A stretch of 64,000 nt of DNA, taken from NCBI GenBank assembly GCA_008638375.1, contig CM018033.1, forward strand, positions 18,635,294 through 18,699,293. The letters run 5' to 3'. Positions 13,301 to 25,745 of the stretch are shown here, piece after piece (within the stretch, counting starts at the first letter, position 1; the number at the start of each line of letters is the position of its first letter). The notes under the pieces were generated by a model that worked only from the letters and a program-made list of their open reading frames with translations, was not told where the DNA came from and ran no database searches. A program made the translations under genes and the position numbers. The DNA comes from Nyssa sinensis. Taxonomy: Eukaryota > Streptophyta > Magnoliopsida > Cornales > Nyssaceae.

Positions 13301-14182
13301 GTATGGATTGGTTGTTAACATATAGGGCGACCATTGACTGCTATCATTGTAGGGTGACCATTTGTACTCTTGAAGGGGATTATTTTTATTTTTTTGAGTG
13401 ATAGGTGCAACCTCATTATTCCACGACCAAGGGACTCACATGGTTTATGCGAGCTTAGCTTCATATTTTCTAGTTCAGTAGTAGATGATGTTAGTGGCAC
13501 TCGAGGGTAGTTATTACTAATAGTGAGGGATTATGCCGATGTATTTCTTGATGAGCTGTACGAGTTACCATCGCATTGAAAGATTGAGTTTTGTATAGAT
13601 ATTTTGCCAAGCACCGCATCTATTTCTATGGCACTTTATTGCTTGGCACTGACATAATTATGCGAGTTGAAAACTCAACTTGAAGAATTGTTGCAAAGAA
13701 GTTTTATATGACCTAGCACGTCACCGTGGGGAGCACCAACCTTGTTTTTTAAAAAGGTGGATAGATCGTTACGTTTTTGCATCAATTACTATAGGCTTAA
13801 TAAGGTTATCATTAAAAGCAAGTACTATTTGCCACGTATCAACAACTTGTTTGATCAACTTCGAGCTTCTACTTGCTTTTTAAAGATCGATTTGAGGTCA
13901 GGTTATCATTAGTTGAGGATTAAGGAGTCCAATATTTTAAAAACTACATTTTGCACTCGATACGAACATTACGAATATCTTGTGATGCCTTTTGGGCTGA
14001 CTAATGCTCTAGTCGCATTCTTGGATTTCATGAACTGAATCTTTTGGCCATACATTCATAGCTTCATTACAGTATTTGTTGATGACATTCTCATCTACTA
14101 TTCTTTAAGGGGGCAAAACAATAGCATCTTCGCATTGTATTACAGACCTTGTGTGAGCATCGATTGTATGTTAAGTTCAAGA
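13301..14182 (+). pseudogene. Reverse transcriptase, N-terminal part, interrupted
   Basis: RT blocks are visible across several frames: [14 protein letters not shown] (near 13722), [11 protein letters not shown] (near 13765), [11 protein letters not shown] (near 13838), [11 protein letters not shown] (near 13878), [13 protein letters not shown] (near 13970) and the catalytic FVDDILIY (near 14075-14098). At 14182 the frame is cut by a 3-kb solo LTR and resumes at 17193. There are several internal stops. The enzyme would copy element RNA into DNA. Confidence 0.85.
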
Positions 14183-14684
14183 TGTAATAACCTCAAAATT
14201 TTTTTTTTATATAAAATTTTGTGGTTATTATTATTATTATTTATTATTGTTATTATTAATATTATTATTATTATTAAAAGTGTGAAATGAATGTAATGTG
14301 TATATTAAATAAATGGATGATGTGTGGAATATTATATGTATGTGTACATGTATGGGATGATGTATTACATGTATATGTGTATATGCATATGTATATATAA
14401 CAGTGCACTGTGTGTGTGTGTGTGCAACAGATCTGGTGTGTGTGTGTGTGTGTGATGTCGTGTAAGTGTGTGTGTGTGTGTGTCTAGAGTGTGTGTAATG
14501 AGTGATATATATAGGTATATATATATAGGGCAGCTTTGCATTTAATGCAAAGCTACTTTGTAGAGGAAAGAGAAGGGCTGGACGGAGGAGAGGAGGTCAA
14601 GAAAAGGGGCTGACAGTGGGAGACGTGAGGGAGTTGTGTGTGAGTTTATATATTGGTCTCGGTTGGGAGAAGAGAAGGAAAAGA

Positions 14685-14724
<40 letters not shown>

Positions 14725-17187
14725 GAAAGAAGGAGTCTTGGAGCTTGAATCAAGCTTGGAACCAGAGGGTGAAGGAGGTGCACGGCTAGAGAGAGAAACC
14801 CAGCAAAAACCGTGAGTGGTCCATTCTGATTTTTTTTGTTTCTTAGCATGTTATATAGATTTGATTCTCGATTCTTATAGTGTATGAAATGTGGATTATT
14901 TTGCAAAAGAAATCACTTAAAATGGTTAGGAAATGAGATAGAAAAGGTGAGTTGCAGGTGGGTTGGATAATCGGGTGGTTGGAAAAATATTGGTTTAAAA
15001 CTTGGTTTTGAGAATGAGAGATTGCTCCTCTATAGTGCAGAAAACCATTAGGATAAAAATGGAGGTTGAACCATGGCCAAACGGTCACGAAAATGAAAGA
15101 GAAGGGTTGGCCGGAGAGTTGACCAAAATCTTTGGACCTTATTTTGTGAAAATCTAGTGGCTTAAATCCAAAACCAACCTTAGATATGGAATCTACATGA
15201 AAAACCGAAAAGAACCACATTTAGAAACCATGAAAATCTCACCGGAAAAATGTCGCCGACGCCGGAGAAGGCACCGGAACCCTACTGGTGTCTCGCCGGA
15301 AAAACGGGGAAGAAGGGGGACTGTTCGGGTTGGGTCCGGGTCCGGTTCGGGTCGGGCTTGGGCGATCCGCCCCTGCCACGTGTCGCCCTGTGGTTTTAAA
15401 TTAAAATAGGAATGGGGCTGTTTGGCTACGGGTGTAAGAAATTGAAAATTGAAATTGAAACAGGAACAGGGATATCCTATCCCTGTTCTGGACTAATCCC
15501 TGTTTGGGTAACCGAATTGAGAATAGGAGAATTGGAATTTACAAATTAACCCTTGGACTTTTTGGGAATTAACTTTGACCCAAGACTTTCGAAATTTACA
15601 AACTGACCCCCCAACTGTTAGTTATTATAATTTGACCCACCAGAATAAAATATTAATTAAATTAATTAATTAATTAGTTAATTTAATTATTTAAATATTC
15701 AAAAATAACCCGGAGTCCAAATGGGACAAGTCATTAGTGTATTTTGATTATCTCGACCATTCTGAGACCAATGGTGAGGTCCATTTTATGCGACGGGGTC
15801 CCAAAAAATAAAAGACCCATAGTAACCTTTAAAATTACCAAAATGCCCCTGAATTGAAGTACAGTTAAACGAACTCCGAATTAAGTAAACAAATAGTGAA
15901 ACTTTATTATCTCAAGCATTACGGACTCAACCGTGGAGTCTGATTTGTGAAAAGAGGTCACGAAATGTAAGGACCTGTGAAAAGTGCAAAATGACTGTTT
16001 TGCCCTTTTGAACCCAGATGTCCGAATTGAGTTCTACGAAAACCTAATCTTATTTTCTTCGACGTCATGGACTCAATAGCAGAGTTTAATTTAGCATAAT
16101 AGAAACTTATAAAATAAAGACATAAAATTTGTTGAATAGCATCATTTAGGAAACAAATGAACTAAGTCACTTGTTATGATTTTAGGGACACGAAAAGGCA
16201 AGGAGAAGGCAGTCTGATCCTTCCACATTCTCACTACTAGCCACTACATTACGAGCGCAGTTTACTTGGGTTGTGACTAACCCGTCAGGTATGGTGTTTT
16301 GCTAATGTTAGAAATGAAGTTAAGTTAGGAATATTTTGTGAATGACTAGAATGATTTATGTGTTTATTTGGAATGTGTTTACTTGATAATTTGAAGTTGG
16401 TTGTTCACATGTTTATGTGTTACTTGCGTTCTTTGAGAGTTTAGTAAAGTAAAGAACATAAACTATGATATATGAACACATGAGATATGCATACATATGG
16501 AACTGACTGATGATTTATATGTTATTGTCCGAGCATGCTATATTATTGAAAACCATGTTCATTGAGATTACATTAGCATATTGGCATATGGTGAATCCTT
16601 GAGAACATGGCGTGAGTTGAGCACGTGGTACTATGCATTATGAGGGTGTAGATCCTGTGGTGAAAAATCTAAAATTGGCCATTGCATTGGTACTTCGACG
16701 CCATCGGGGAGTACCCGTAAATGAGACATGGGTGTGGCATAGAGTTGTGCATGGGTGCGTCATGCATACCATTCATATATTACTGCGATGCTTTGAATGA
16801 CATTTAGATATAAATGTACACTTTGCACATGCCACGCCTTAACTTTATTTCTTGCATTAGCACTTCATCATACCAGCAGTTGAGCTGACCCATTCGTGGG
16901 CAACATTTTTCAGATAAGGATACTCCAGCTACTTGAGACTCAATGATACCTTGATAGGATGAAGCACTTGGTATATTTTTGGTCCATGGGACTTATGTTT
17001 TGTAATGTTAGGGCTTAAGCTCGAATGACCTATGAACAATGCAGTTGTGAAATATATTTTATGTTATTTTATGTATTGATGGGAATGGATGCTTGTTTAG
17101 TGAATTTATTTACATTTGTCCTTTTATTTATTTTATTTTTTGTCTCGTTAGTCGCGCCTCGGGTTTGTAGAAATTCGGGGCATGACA
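14183..17187 (+). mobile_element. Solo LTR (3005 bp, Ty3/gypsy-like) inserted in the RT
   Basis: Begins TGTAATAACCTCAAAA and ends CGGGGCATGACA, flanked by an exact 5-bp direct repeat CAAGA (14178-14182 and 17188-17192). Joining the flanks restores RT codons, which proves an insertion. No gag, pol, PBS or PPT is inside, so it is a solo LTR left by LTR-LTR recombination. It contains TG microsatellites (about 14410-14485), a GA run (about 14691-14719) and, at 16600-16860, sequence shared with the minus-strand LTR at 1-1669. Confidence 0.9.
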
Positions 17188-18128
17188 CAAGAAATGTGGA
17201 TTTTAGTTAGACGAGGTGAAGTTTCTTAAGCATGTTGTGTGGCAACAAAGGGTTTCTGTTGATCCTGCAAAGATTGATTCGGTTACTACTTTGGAACGAC
17301 CGAAGAATGTCTTTGAGATTCATAGTTTCTTAGGCTTAGCGGGGTACTATAGTTGATTTGTTGAGGGGTTTTCACGCCTAGCTATGCCTATGACTAGACT
17401 TATATGGAAAGGAATTTGATTCATGTGAGATGATGCTTACGACCAATCTTTGAAGACTCGTCTCACCATCACACTGGTTCTTACCATTCCTGAGAGTGGA
17501 GTTGGGTACATCATTTTATTGTGATACTTCACGTAATGGTTTGGGATGTGTTCTTATATAGCGAGAAGGGTGATTGCCTATGGATCTCAACAGTTAAAAC
17601 CACATGAGAGGAATTACCTGACACATGGTTTGGAGTTGGCCGTCGTTGTCTTTGCATTGAAAAATTGGCGAAACTACTTATACGGGGAGAAATTTGAGGT
17701 GTATTCTGACCATAAAAGTCTCAAGTATCTATTCTCACCGAATGATCTGAACTTGAGACAGCGACGATGGATGGAATATATAGAGGACTATGATTTTAAC
17801 TTGTAGTATCATCTTGGGAAAACTAATATGGTAGCTAACGCTCTTAGTAGGAGATCTTGGGAGAACTTAGTCAGTATTCTCATTCGTGAATGGGAGATGC
17901 TAGAGGCAATAGTAGAATATGACTTATGTCTTGAGGAGACCGATGACACCATTTTTATTTTCTCCATTGTTGTGCACCCTGGCCTATTTACTTGCATTCT
18001 TGACACACAACTACAGGATCTAGAGGTTGAAATTGTCTGCTCTCGTATCACTAGTAGGGATCCTATTGAGGGATGGTCACTTCATATTGATCATAGCTTG
18101 AGATATCAGGGTCATGTTTACGTACCAC
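17188..18128 (+). pseudogene. RT C-terminus, RNase H and start of integrase
   Basis: After the solo LTR the RT resumes with EVKFLKHVVWQQRVSVDP-like sequence and SFLGLAGYYS (near 17323-17352). RNase H follows (17546-17806): [30 protein letters not shown] and [12 protein letters not shown], ending in the expected NMVANALSRR at 17825. The integrase N-terminal segment then starts but is interrupted by a hAT MITE at 18129. Stops are scattered throughout. Confidence 0.85.
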
Positions 18129-18883
18129 CAATGTTTTAAAAATCGGACCGGTTCAACCGGTTGAACCGTCGACCAGTCCCCAGACCGGTCCGGGTTAGCC
18201 CAGTAAACCGTTTGAAGCTTAAAACCGTTCTAAAAAGTGAAAACCGGTAAAACCGGACGTTCAACCGGTTCTTGGCTGCAATTTTTTTTTTTTTTTTTTG
18301 TATATTCAAAATCTTAAATTTCATGCAATTTTTTGGCTAAATTTTGGCTGAGTTGAGTTGGTCTTTAGCTGAATTTATTTTAGATTGTATTTAAAATTTT
18401 AAACCATTGAAGTTTGAAACTCCAGTATTATATATTTGTATCATGTGATATTTTATTTTATTTTATGCATGATTATTAGTGTTTATATTTTTTTTTTCAT
18501 GTAATTGAAGACTAAATTATTGGATTATACTTGGATTGGATGTTAAATTGATTTTTGTTATGGTCCTTGCGATTACGGAAGAATAGCAATGAAGTTTTAA
18601 CTTTCAATATTGCAATAAAATATGTCTATTATACTTTTTTCATTTTTTTCTTGAAGTTTTACATATTAAGAAAATTCATATTTTGTAAGTTTTTTGTATA
18701 TAATTTTTAGTAATTTTTGTATAATTTTTTAAATTTAAAATATCAATAATATGTATTATTAAATTTATTAATTACATAATTATGACATCACGGTTTGATT
18801 TCGGTTGACCCAACGGTTGAACCGATAACTTGTAACCCGGACATTTTTTCGGTTCGATGAACGGTCTGAGTTTGAGAACATTG
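18129..18883. mobile_element. hAT-type MITE in the integrase region
   Basis: 755 bp with terminal inverted repeats CAATGTTTTAAAAATCGG (left) and CAATGTTCTCAAACTCAG (right, reverse complement), flanked by an exact 8-bp TSD CGTACCAC (18121-18128 and 18884-18891). The left subterminal region is packed with ACCGGTTCAACCGG-like motifs, many palindromic, as in a widespread plant hAT MITE group. The interior is AT-rich and non-coding. It resembles the element at 49824-50382. Confidence 0.9.
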
Positions 18884-20187
18884 CGTACCACAACTATGTC
18901 ATGAGGATGTCGTGAGAGAGTTTCATCATTCTAGATTAGCCATACATCTGGGTGGTACCAAGATATACCACAATCTCCGAAGACAATATTGGTGGAAGGG
19001 TATAAAGACCGATATTGCGGGATTCATCAGTAGATGCTTGACTTGTTAGCAGGTTAAAGTCGAGCATTAAAGACTGGTAGGGTTACTTTAGCCACTTCTA
19101 GTTGCCAAGTGGAAATGGGAGCATGTTACTATAGATTTCGTATCGGGATCACCTAAATCATTGAGGGGACATGACGCCGTATAGGTTATCGTCGATTGTT
19201 TGACAAAGTCTACACATTTTTTACCTATAAGGACCACATATTTGATAGAGGTTTTGAGTCAGTTATATATTAGTGAGATAGTGTGACTTCACAGGATTTT
19301 GGTCTCTATTGTTTCTAATAGAGATGCATGTTTCATTGCACAATTTTGGCAGAGTCTACAAGCAGCTTTGGGTACCGAACTATCATTTGGACTATTTTTC
19401 ATCCATAGACCAATGGCCAGTTCGAGCGGACCATCCAGACTTTGGAGGATATGTTACGTACGTGCGTCATGGATTTTCGAGGCAGTTGGGAGGATCACTT
19501 ACCGTTAGTGGAGTTTGCATACAATAACAGTTATTAAGCTGGTATCGAAATGGCGCCATTCGAGGCATTATATGGTAAACCTTTTCGTTCGCCCATTTGT
19601 TGGACCGAGGTTGGAGACACTACAGTTTTAGGTCTTTATTTGGTTAGAGAGACTACCAAAAAGATTAAGACTATTCAACAATGATTGCTTACAGTTCAGA
19701 GTTAACAAAAAGTTATGCGGACAAGAGGCGCACACCTTTATCATTTGAGATTAGAGATCACGTTTTTCTCAAGGTTGACTCCACAGAAGGGTTTGATGAG
19801 ATTTGGCTGATAAGGGAAATTGGCTTATAGGTATATTGGTCCTTTCGATATTCTTGAGAGAATCGGACAGGTCGCCTACCGATTAGCCTTACCGTCAGTA
19901 GTTATCTAGGAGTTAATGATGTTTTTCATGTTTCCATGATTCGCAACTACCATCTAGACCCTTCGCATGTATTGGATTAGACTGAGCTAGATATAGAAAG
20001 TGATGCTTCTTATGAGGAACGTTTGATTCACATTCTTAATACTAAGGAACAAGTCTTACGAAGTAAGAATATTCCGTTAGTCAATGTCTTGTGGCGCAAT
20101 CACGACCTAAAGGAGGCTATATGGGAACGAAAGAGTGAGCTTCGCATCAAGTATTCAGACTTGTTTGCTACTTTAGGTACTTTCTAA
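18884..20187 (+). pseudogene. Integrase and chromodomain tail of the Tekay-like element
   Basis: The integrase zinc region (QYWWKGIKTDIAGFIS and CLTC near 18985-19048) is followed by the catalytic core with VTIDFVSG (near 19131; first Asp) and SNRDACF (near 19315; second Asp). The C-terminal part has SYADKRR-like and HVFLKV-like remnants. The final segment (about 20005-20187) reads RSKNIPLVNVLW, NHDLKEAIWE and RIKYSDLF and ends at TAA 20185-20187. This is the chromodomain-like tail of Tekay elements, which is thought to steer integration to heterochromatin. Frameshifts disable it. Confidence 0.85.
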
Positions 20188-20210
20188 ATTTTGATGACAA
20201 ATTTTTCTAA

Positions 20211-20221
20211 TGAGAGAAGAA
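20211..20221 (+). promoter_or_regulatory. Polypurine tract of the Tekay-like element
   Basis: GAGAGAAGAA lies directly before the 3' LTR start TGTAAAGCCC, which is where plus-strand priming is expected. Confidence 0.65.
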
Positions 20222-22005
20222 TGTAAAGCCCTATTATTTTAATGGAAATTATATAAATAATTAAATTGAAGAAATAATTAATGTTCTATAAATTTAATTG
20301 AGAAAATTAAATTATTGGTACATGAAATGTAAATTAGACCCAATAAAAATAAAATGGATACATGCAAATGAATTTAAAAGAACTTAAGACTTTCTTGGAA
20401 TTATAAAAAGACAAAAATGCCATTAATGAGATAATTAAGGAAAGGAAGCAATATAGGTAGATGGGTGATTGTATACATAAAAATATTTAAAAGTGAGTGA
20501 TCAAAGGTTATAATATGAGTAAATCTCCACCACACATTTAAATTTTAACAAACCCACACATGCTACACCTAAAACACACAAAAAATACACACACAAGGAA
20601 AAAAGGGTTGGGCACACAACACATATACCTGACTAGGCTGAACAATAGAGAGAGAAAAAGAGAGAAAGAGAAAGAGGGAAAAAGGGGAAGAAAAGAGAAA
20701 AAGAAAAAAAAGGATTCTTGGGCCAATTCTTGAAGATTCTTGAAGATTGAAGATAATTTGGCACTCATCTTTGCTCTTGGAAGAATTTAATTCGAAGATA
20801 TCACAGAAATCAAGTTAGGGTTTTCCAAGTTTACACAAAAAGTGAGGTAGGGTTTCTAAACTTGAAGAAATGGAGATGCTTAGAGTTGTTAGGTTGTGTT
20901 TGGGTTAAAACTGTAGTTGGATTTATGTAATTGTGTTTCTTTTTGGGGTTTATCAAGAATTACACGTAGTGTTGTACACTAATTTATTGTATTTCTTGAA
21001 TTAGAATGTTACTCTTGTTGTAATTACCCAAAGCATGATCCCTTTTCTTGATTTTCTTATATTATTTCTCATTATCTCCATAAATTGTTAGTTTTTCATT
21101 TAAAACCCTTTACTAGTTTGTATAACTTGAAATCCCTTTACTTCCAAATGAATGAAAATTATTTGAATTGATGAAAATGGACCTTGGGTGATATACGGAT
21201 ATACCTTATTTATATGAATTGGTGGATAAATTAGAAACTCTTTTATTGATAAAAGATTGATTATTCATGGAGAATTATGAAGAAAAATGAAAGATAGGGA
21301 CACTAGAGATGTCTTTGTGTGTTTTAGAGTGTATGTGAAATTGTGATGCATCACTTGTGTGCCTTGGAGTGTGTGAGAGATTGTGATCCCGGGCTATGAA
21401 TTTTGATATGGGAGTGAGCTTCCCTTTGGCTTGCGAGTCGAGAACCCATGCGGGGTTTGGCTGTGGTGTTCTGCGGGTTAGTAGCTCGTAAAACTGAAAT
21501 AGCCTTGTCGGGAGCCAAAGCTTAAGCTGGGGGTTGAGATAAAAATCCAAACTTAAATTGTGGAATGTAAGACAAATTGTGAAATGAGAAAGTGAGAAGA
21601 AAATTAGGTCCATTCACAATACATTAAAATCCATGAAATTTAATTAGATTGTATTGTTATTCTATAATTAATTTAGTTGCATTTAATAAATATTGTCATT
21701 GGCATGTCATTACACTTCCACAAGTATACACATTGGAACATTTTCATTTCTCCTATTTAGATATCCTACTGGGGTACTGACCCCTACCAGATGCAAGTTT
21801 CGGCAAGCAGCTGACCATTTGACACGTCCTTGAATGAAGGTCAAGACCACTTTTGGTTTCTTTTGAAGATGGGTTTATTTTTGTTTGTATGAAGATTACA
21901 TAACTTGACTTGAAGACTTGTTTTTTTGGTCTTCTTTAGAAAATGGACATGTACTAATGCTACTTATGTTTTGGACTCATAAGAGTATGAATTTAATGTG
22001 GTATG

Positions 22006-22467
22006 TAATGTTGCTCTTTTATAGTCGAAAGGCTTCCCGTCCTTAGCTACCTATAAATAACTTGAGGTCAAAGGATCACCGAGAAGGATCTGGGGGTAGT
22101 CGCTCTGATGATAAAGTCAGTAAAGAAATAAAGGCAGTAATTCAAGGGAAGAATTGAATAAAAATTGAAAGTATACCTTATGGCCTTATTTTTAGCTTGT
22201 AGATCTCCTAAGTTAAGTAAGATTAGGAGTCGTGAAAATAGGAATTTGAAGATATCCTGAAGATAATAGTTGTCATATTGAACTTTTGTTTCCATATTCT
22301 GAGGTCGGTAGGATATGGAAGGCGGTGCTAGGCTTTGAATCCAATACCACTGAATCCTCCGTGCCTGGTTGACCTAGATAAAATAATCTTTCTTGATCTG
22401 TACCATGAAGAGCTCTTCACAGATATATCTTATACCCAGGATATGATTGTCAAATTATGATATATTA
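22006..22467 (-). repeat. 3' LTR of the Tat element
   Basis: Pairs with 29580-30042. Both have TAATGTTGCT at the plus-strand left end, GATGATAAAGTCAGTAAAG inside, and GTCAAATTATG before the plus-strand right end. Here the outer end reads ATATTA where the partner has ATATCA. Confidence 0.9.
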
Positions 22468-22469
22468 GC

Positions 22470-22487
22470 TAAATCCCCCCCACCCGA
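22470..22487 (-). promoter_or_regulatory. Polypurine tract of the Tat element
   Basis: On the minus strand, GGGTGGGGGGGATTTAGC lies directly before the 3' LTR. Plus-strand synthesis would start here. Confidence 0.75.
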
Positions 22488-22955
22488 GCCTTAGTTCTGT
22501 AACATATTTAGAATTGAGGTTAGGGTTTTTGAGACGTTACATACGTGTCAGTCATAAATGCGCCACTCTATATTCTGAGAAGACAGCTGTTGATGTGACA
22601 TTTATTGCGTCAGTCGCCGATTGGATTTATGAGGCCATCATTACCTCAATTGTCATGGTGGTTCACAAGCGATGCCCTTCACGTGAATACCCGTTGGATT
22701 AATATAAAAATGGGGCAACATATTACCACTCCCCTTTTCAAAAACTTTAGCATTCTGAGAGCTTTTAAAACACAAGAAAGAATTTTGCACTTTTGAATAC
22801 TTCAAACTATAAGAGAGATCTTTGAGTAAGGCAAACTCCAACGCTCCAAGAAGATCAAAGCTATGGTCAGGTTCGGTTCTAAAAACATTGCTTGAATTCT
22901 TTTCATCTTTTTTTCTTTTCTTTTCTTCTACTTTTCTCCATTTTCTGCTAAAACC

Positions 22956-24918
22956 ATGTTTGCTTCTGACGCTCAGTCAAACACTGGTCATGAAATTGTA
23001 GATCTTCAAGGAGTAGATGACCAAGTAAAAGTAAATTTAGTAATTAGTAGCCCTTTGAAAAATGTAGAAAACAAATCTGTTGACAACCCAGTTCTGAGTT
23101 TTGAGGTCAAGATAGTTGAGGCTTTCATGGAGCCTAGGAATATTGGTGGGGAAACCTAGGGCAAATCCCACAAAAGGGAAGAGGGAGAAAGTGCCACGAC
23201 TCAGAGCATGATAGATACTCTAAGGGCTGGTTTTAACTTCCCTACAAACGTGTCCTGTAAAGTACTAGGACATATGGACCATCTCTCTAGTATCCAGCAA
23301 GGTGAGATATGTGCTTACCTTGAATGGTTTGAGATAAGGTTTGATTTCCCTTCCACCCCTTCATTTGGGAATTTTTTAGCTGGTTTAAGATTTTCCCAAT
23401 CGACCTGAATATAAATATTTGGAGGCAATTGCTAGGCTTAATAGTTTTGGGTTATTTGAACGACGTTGAGGTAGATCTGCCTCTAATTAGGAGTAATATG
23501 GATGTAAAGTACGTGAGATTAGAAATCATGTTCTACATGTCCTTTGATAAGGCATTCAAACCCGTTTTCTTTGTATCCTCTTCCACTAAGACTTGGAAGA
23601 AATGGTACTTCTGTGTCAAGAGAGGCTAGGAGTTCGAGGATTTTGAGAGCCAAGTTTCAACTTTTCCATGCAGGACTGGTATCAAGGGTGAGCCCCTCCC
23701 TTTTTTTATCTGCCCCATTCTTTCATTTATATGTATTTTGACTTAATTTATTATTTCTATACAGATAAGTCAGCGTGGAAGAGGTCAACCTTTACTTCTG
23801 ACCTCTAGAGGAAGTATAAGAAACTTCTTCAAACCAATGACCATTCACATAAAGCCATCCTCACCACAAGAAACTTGATGGACGCTGGGCTGGTGCAGGA
23901 TTGCATTACGAGCTTGAAAAATTCCTTAGTCACCAGGGGGGTGCCAAGGAAGAAGAAGAAAAAGAAAAGTGGGGAGAGTTCATCCCTTGCTGAGCCTCCC
24001 CTTTTAGAGAAAAGGATGAAACTAATCCCCTACTCCCCCGAGAGAACTGTCTCGGAAGATTTAGGGATTTTCCCTATTCAAGAGGCCCTTTTGCCTTCCA
24101 ATACCCTCTATACTAAAGAAGAGAAGGGGGAAGGGCAAATCTGTTGTCACCTCTTCAAGGCCTGATGATTCCTGTGCGACAGCTATGAAGAAGGACTATG
24201 AGGACTCTTAGGCAACAAGCGCAAGTAAATTCACAAGGGTGAAGCCCCAAAAGATAGCCAAAGACCTGATAGCTATTCACATGAGGGTGATTTTTCCATT
24301 ATTCTTCTTGTTTTCACTTTTTTGCTTCTGTATCCTGCACATATTTAGTTCTGACCTGATTGCTTTGTTTTGTGTTGTTTATGTTTTTTAGGCCGTCCAT
24401 GGTTTGGCAACTATTATGGATTGCCCTGAGAATCCCGAGCAAATTGACACCCTCCAATCTGAACTTGATGGGGCCAGACTTCAACTGGGGACGACACAAT
24501 CTTCGGTGGTGGCTGTTGAGGAGAAATTGAAGGAGGCCGCCAACTCCTACTCCATCTTGGAGTCTGAGAGGGATGCCCTTGCTACCGAACTAAAAGACCT
24601 CAAAAGGAGATTTGTAAACTTTCAGACTGCTTCTATCCAGAAGGTTCAGGATATCGTTGAAGCTATCAGAGCATAAACTAATGTGGATCTGAAGGCTAAA
24701 GTCTAGGATCTAGGGGGCGAACTAATTGAGTATGGATACCGAATTTTCAGGACGAAGTTCTATAAGAAGTATCCCGATTTGGATCTGACTGGAATAAATG
24801 ACATCAAACTCTCCCAAGCTGAGATTGATATACCGGATACTGATGACGAAGAAGAGGAAGCGGATCCAGAACTCCCTCAAGTCGCCCCCTCAAAGACTAG
24901 AAAGCCAGTAGTAGAGTA
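22956..24918 (+). pseudogene. Antisense ORF of the Tat element: Transposase_28-like protein with coiled coil and acidic tail
   Basis: This gene runs opposite to the element's own gag-pol and lies between integrase and 3' LTR, where Retand/Grande-type Tat elements carry an extra antisense ORF. It starts at ATG 22956. The conserved part (about 23208-23628) holds FDFPSTPSFGNFLAGL, WRQLLGLIVLGYL and KTWKKWYFCVKR, which fit the order of the 'putative gypsy type transposon' family (Transposase_28). A lysine-rich segment (KKKKKKSGE near 23955) is followed by a coiled-coil-like stretch (24404-24676) and an acidic C-terminus (DTDDEEEEADPE) ending at TAG 24916-24918. Probable introns are about 23690-23764 and 24288-24391. 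In-frame stops at 23157, 23406 and others make it a pseudogene. The function of the family is unknown. Confidence 0.75.
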
Positions 24919-25079
24919 GACTTGGGATTTTTTATATTATTATTATTTTTTTCTTTTTTGATCTTTTAATTTTTCCCATTTTTGGGCTAATATATGAAAT
25001 TTCGATCATTCCAAAACTTGTGTCTTTCTTGATATCTTTGTGGTATGTATGACTTTAAGATAATTTCTTCAATATCTAG

Positions 25080-25715
25080 GCCAATAGAAAATATAAGCTC
25101 TTTTGGAGACTCCAAAGCACTCATAAGGTATTTCAGAGGTCTAAATAACAGGATATATAGAACCACAGTACTTATAAATAAAATAAGGTTTCTCAAGCGT
25201 CTGTACACTGATAATTCATAATATATCGACCTACAATACTTGTAAATAAAATAAGGCATTTCTAGAGGCCTGTAGAGTGAGAAAATGGACCAGACCTATT
25301 ACACTTGTAATAAATACAAGGTCTTGAGGGGTCTGTACATTTATTTAAATGGACCAGACCTGTAACACTTGTGATGGACACAAGGTTTTTAGGGGTCTGT
25401 ACATTGAAATGGACTAGACTTGTAGCACTTGTGATGGACACAATCTGTACATTTATTTAAATGGACCGGACCTGTAACACTTGGAATGGATACAAGGCTT
25501 TTAGAGGTTTGTATATTGATTTGAATGGACTAGACCTGTAACACTTGTGATGGACACAAGACTTTGAGGGGTCTATACACTGATTTAACTGGACTAGACT
25601 TGTAACACCTGTGATGGACACAATGTTTTTAGAGGTCTGTACATTAGTTTAAATAGACTAGACCTGTAACACTTGTGATGGACACACGATTTTTAGGGGT
25701 CTGTACATTGGTAAT
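25080..25715. repeat. Tandem repeats of about 64 bp in the 3' region of the Tat element
   Basis: About nine or ten degenerate copies. The core words are GGACCAGACCTGTAACACTT, GTGATGGACACAAG and AGGGGTCTGTACATT. The last six or seven copies (from about 25284) are clearest and the first ones (25080-25280) are eroded; one copy is shortened. The array sits just after the integrase end on the minus strand. Tat-clade elements are known to hold variable tandem repeats in this region, some of which have seeded satellites. Confidence 0.85.
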
Positions 25716-25745
25716 AAGCTCTAAAGTGAATTAAAAGTAGCTTTA

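Noticed and set aside
25080..25715. CRISPR-like array
   Set aside because: The repeats are direct tandem copies without distinct spacers, in plant retrotransposon DNA.
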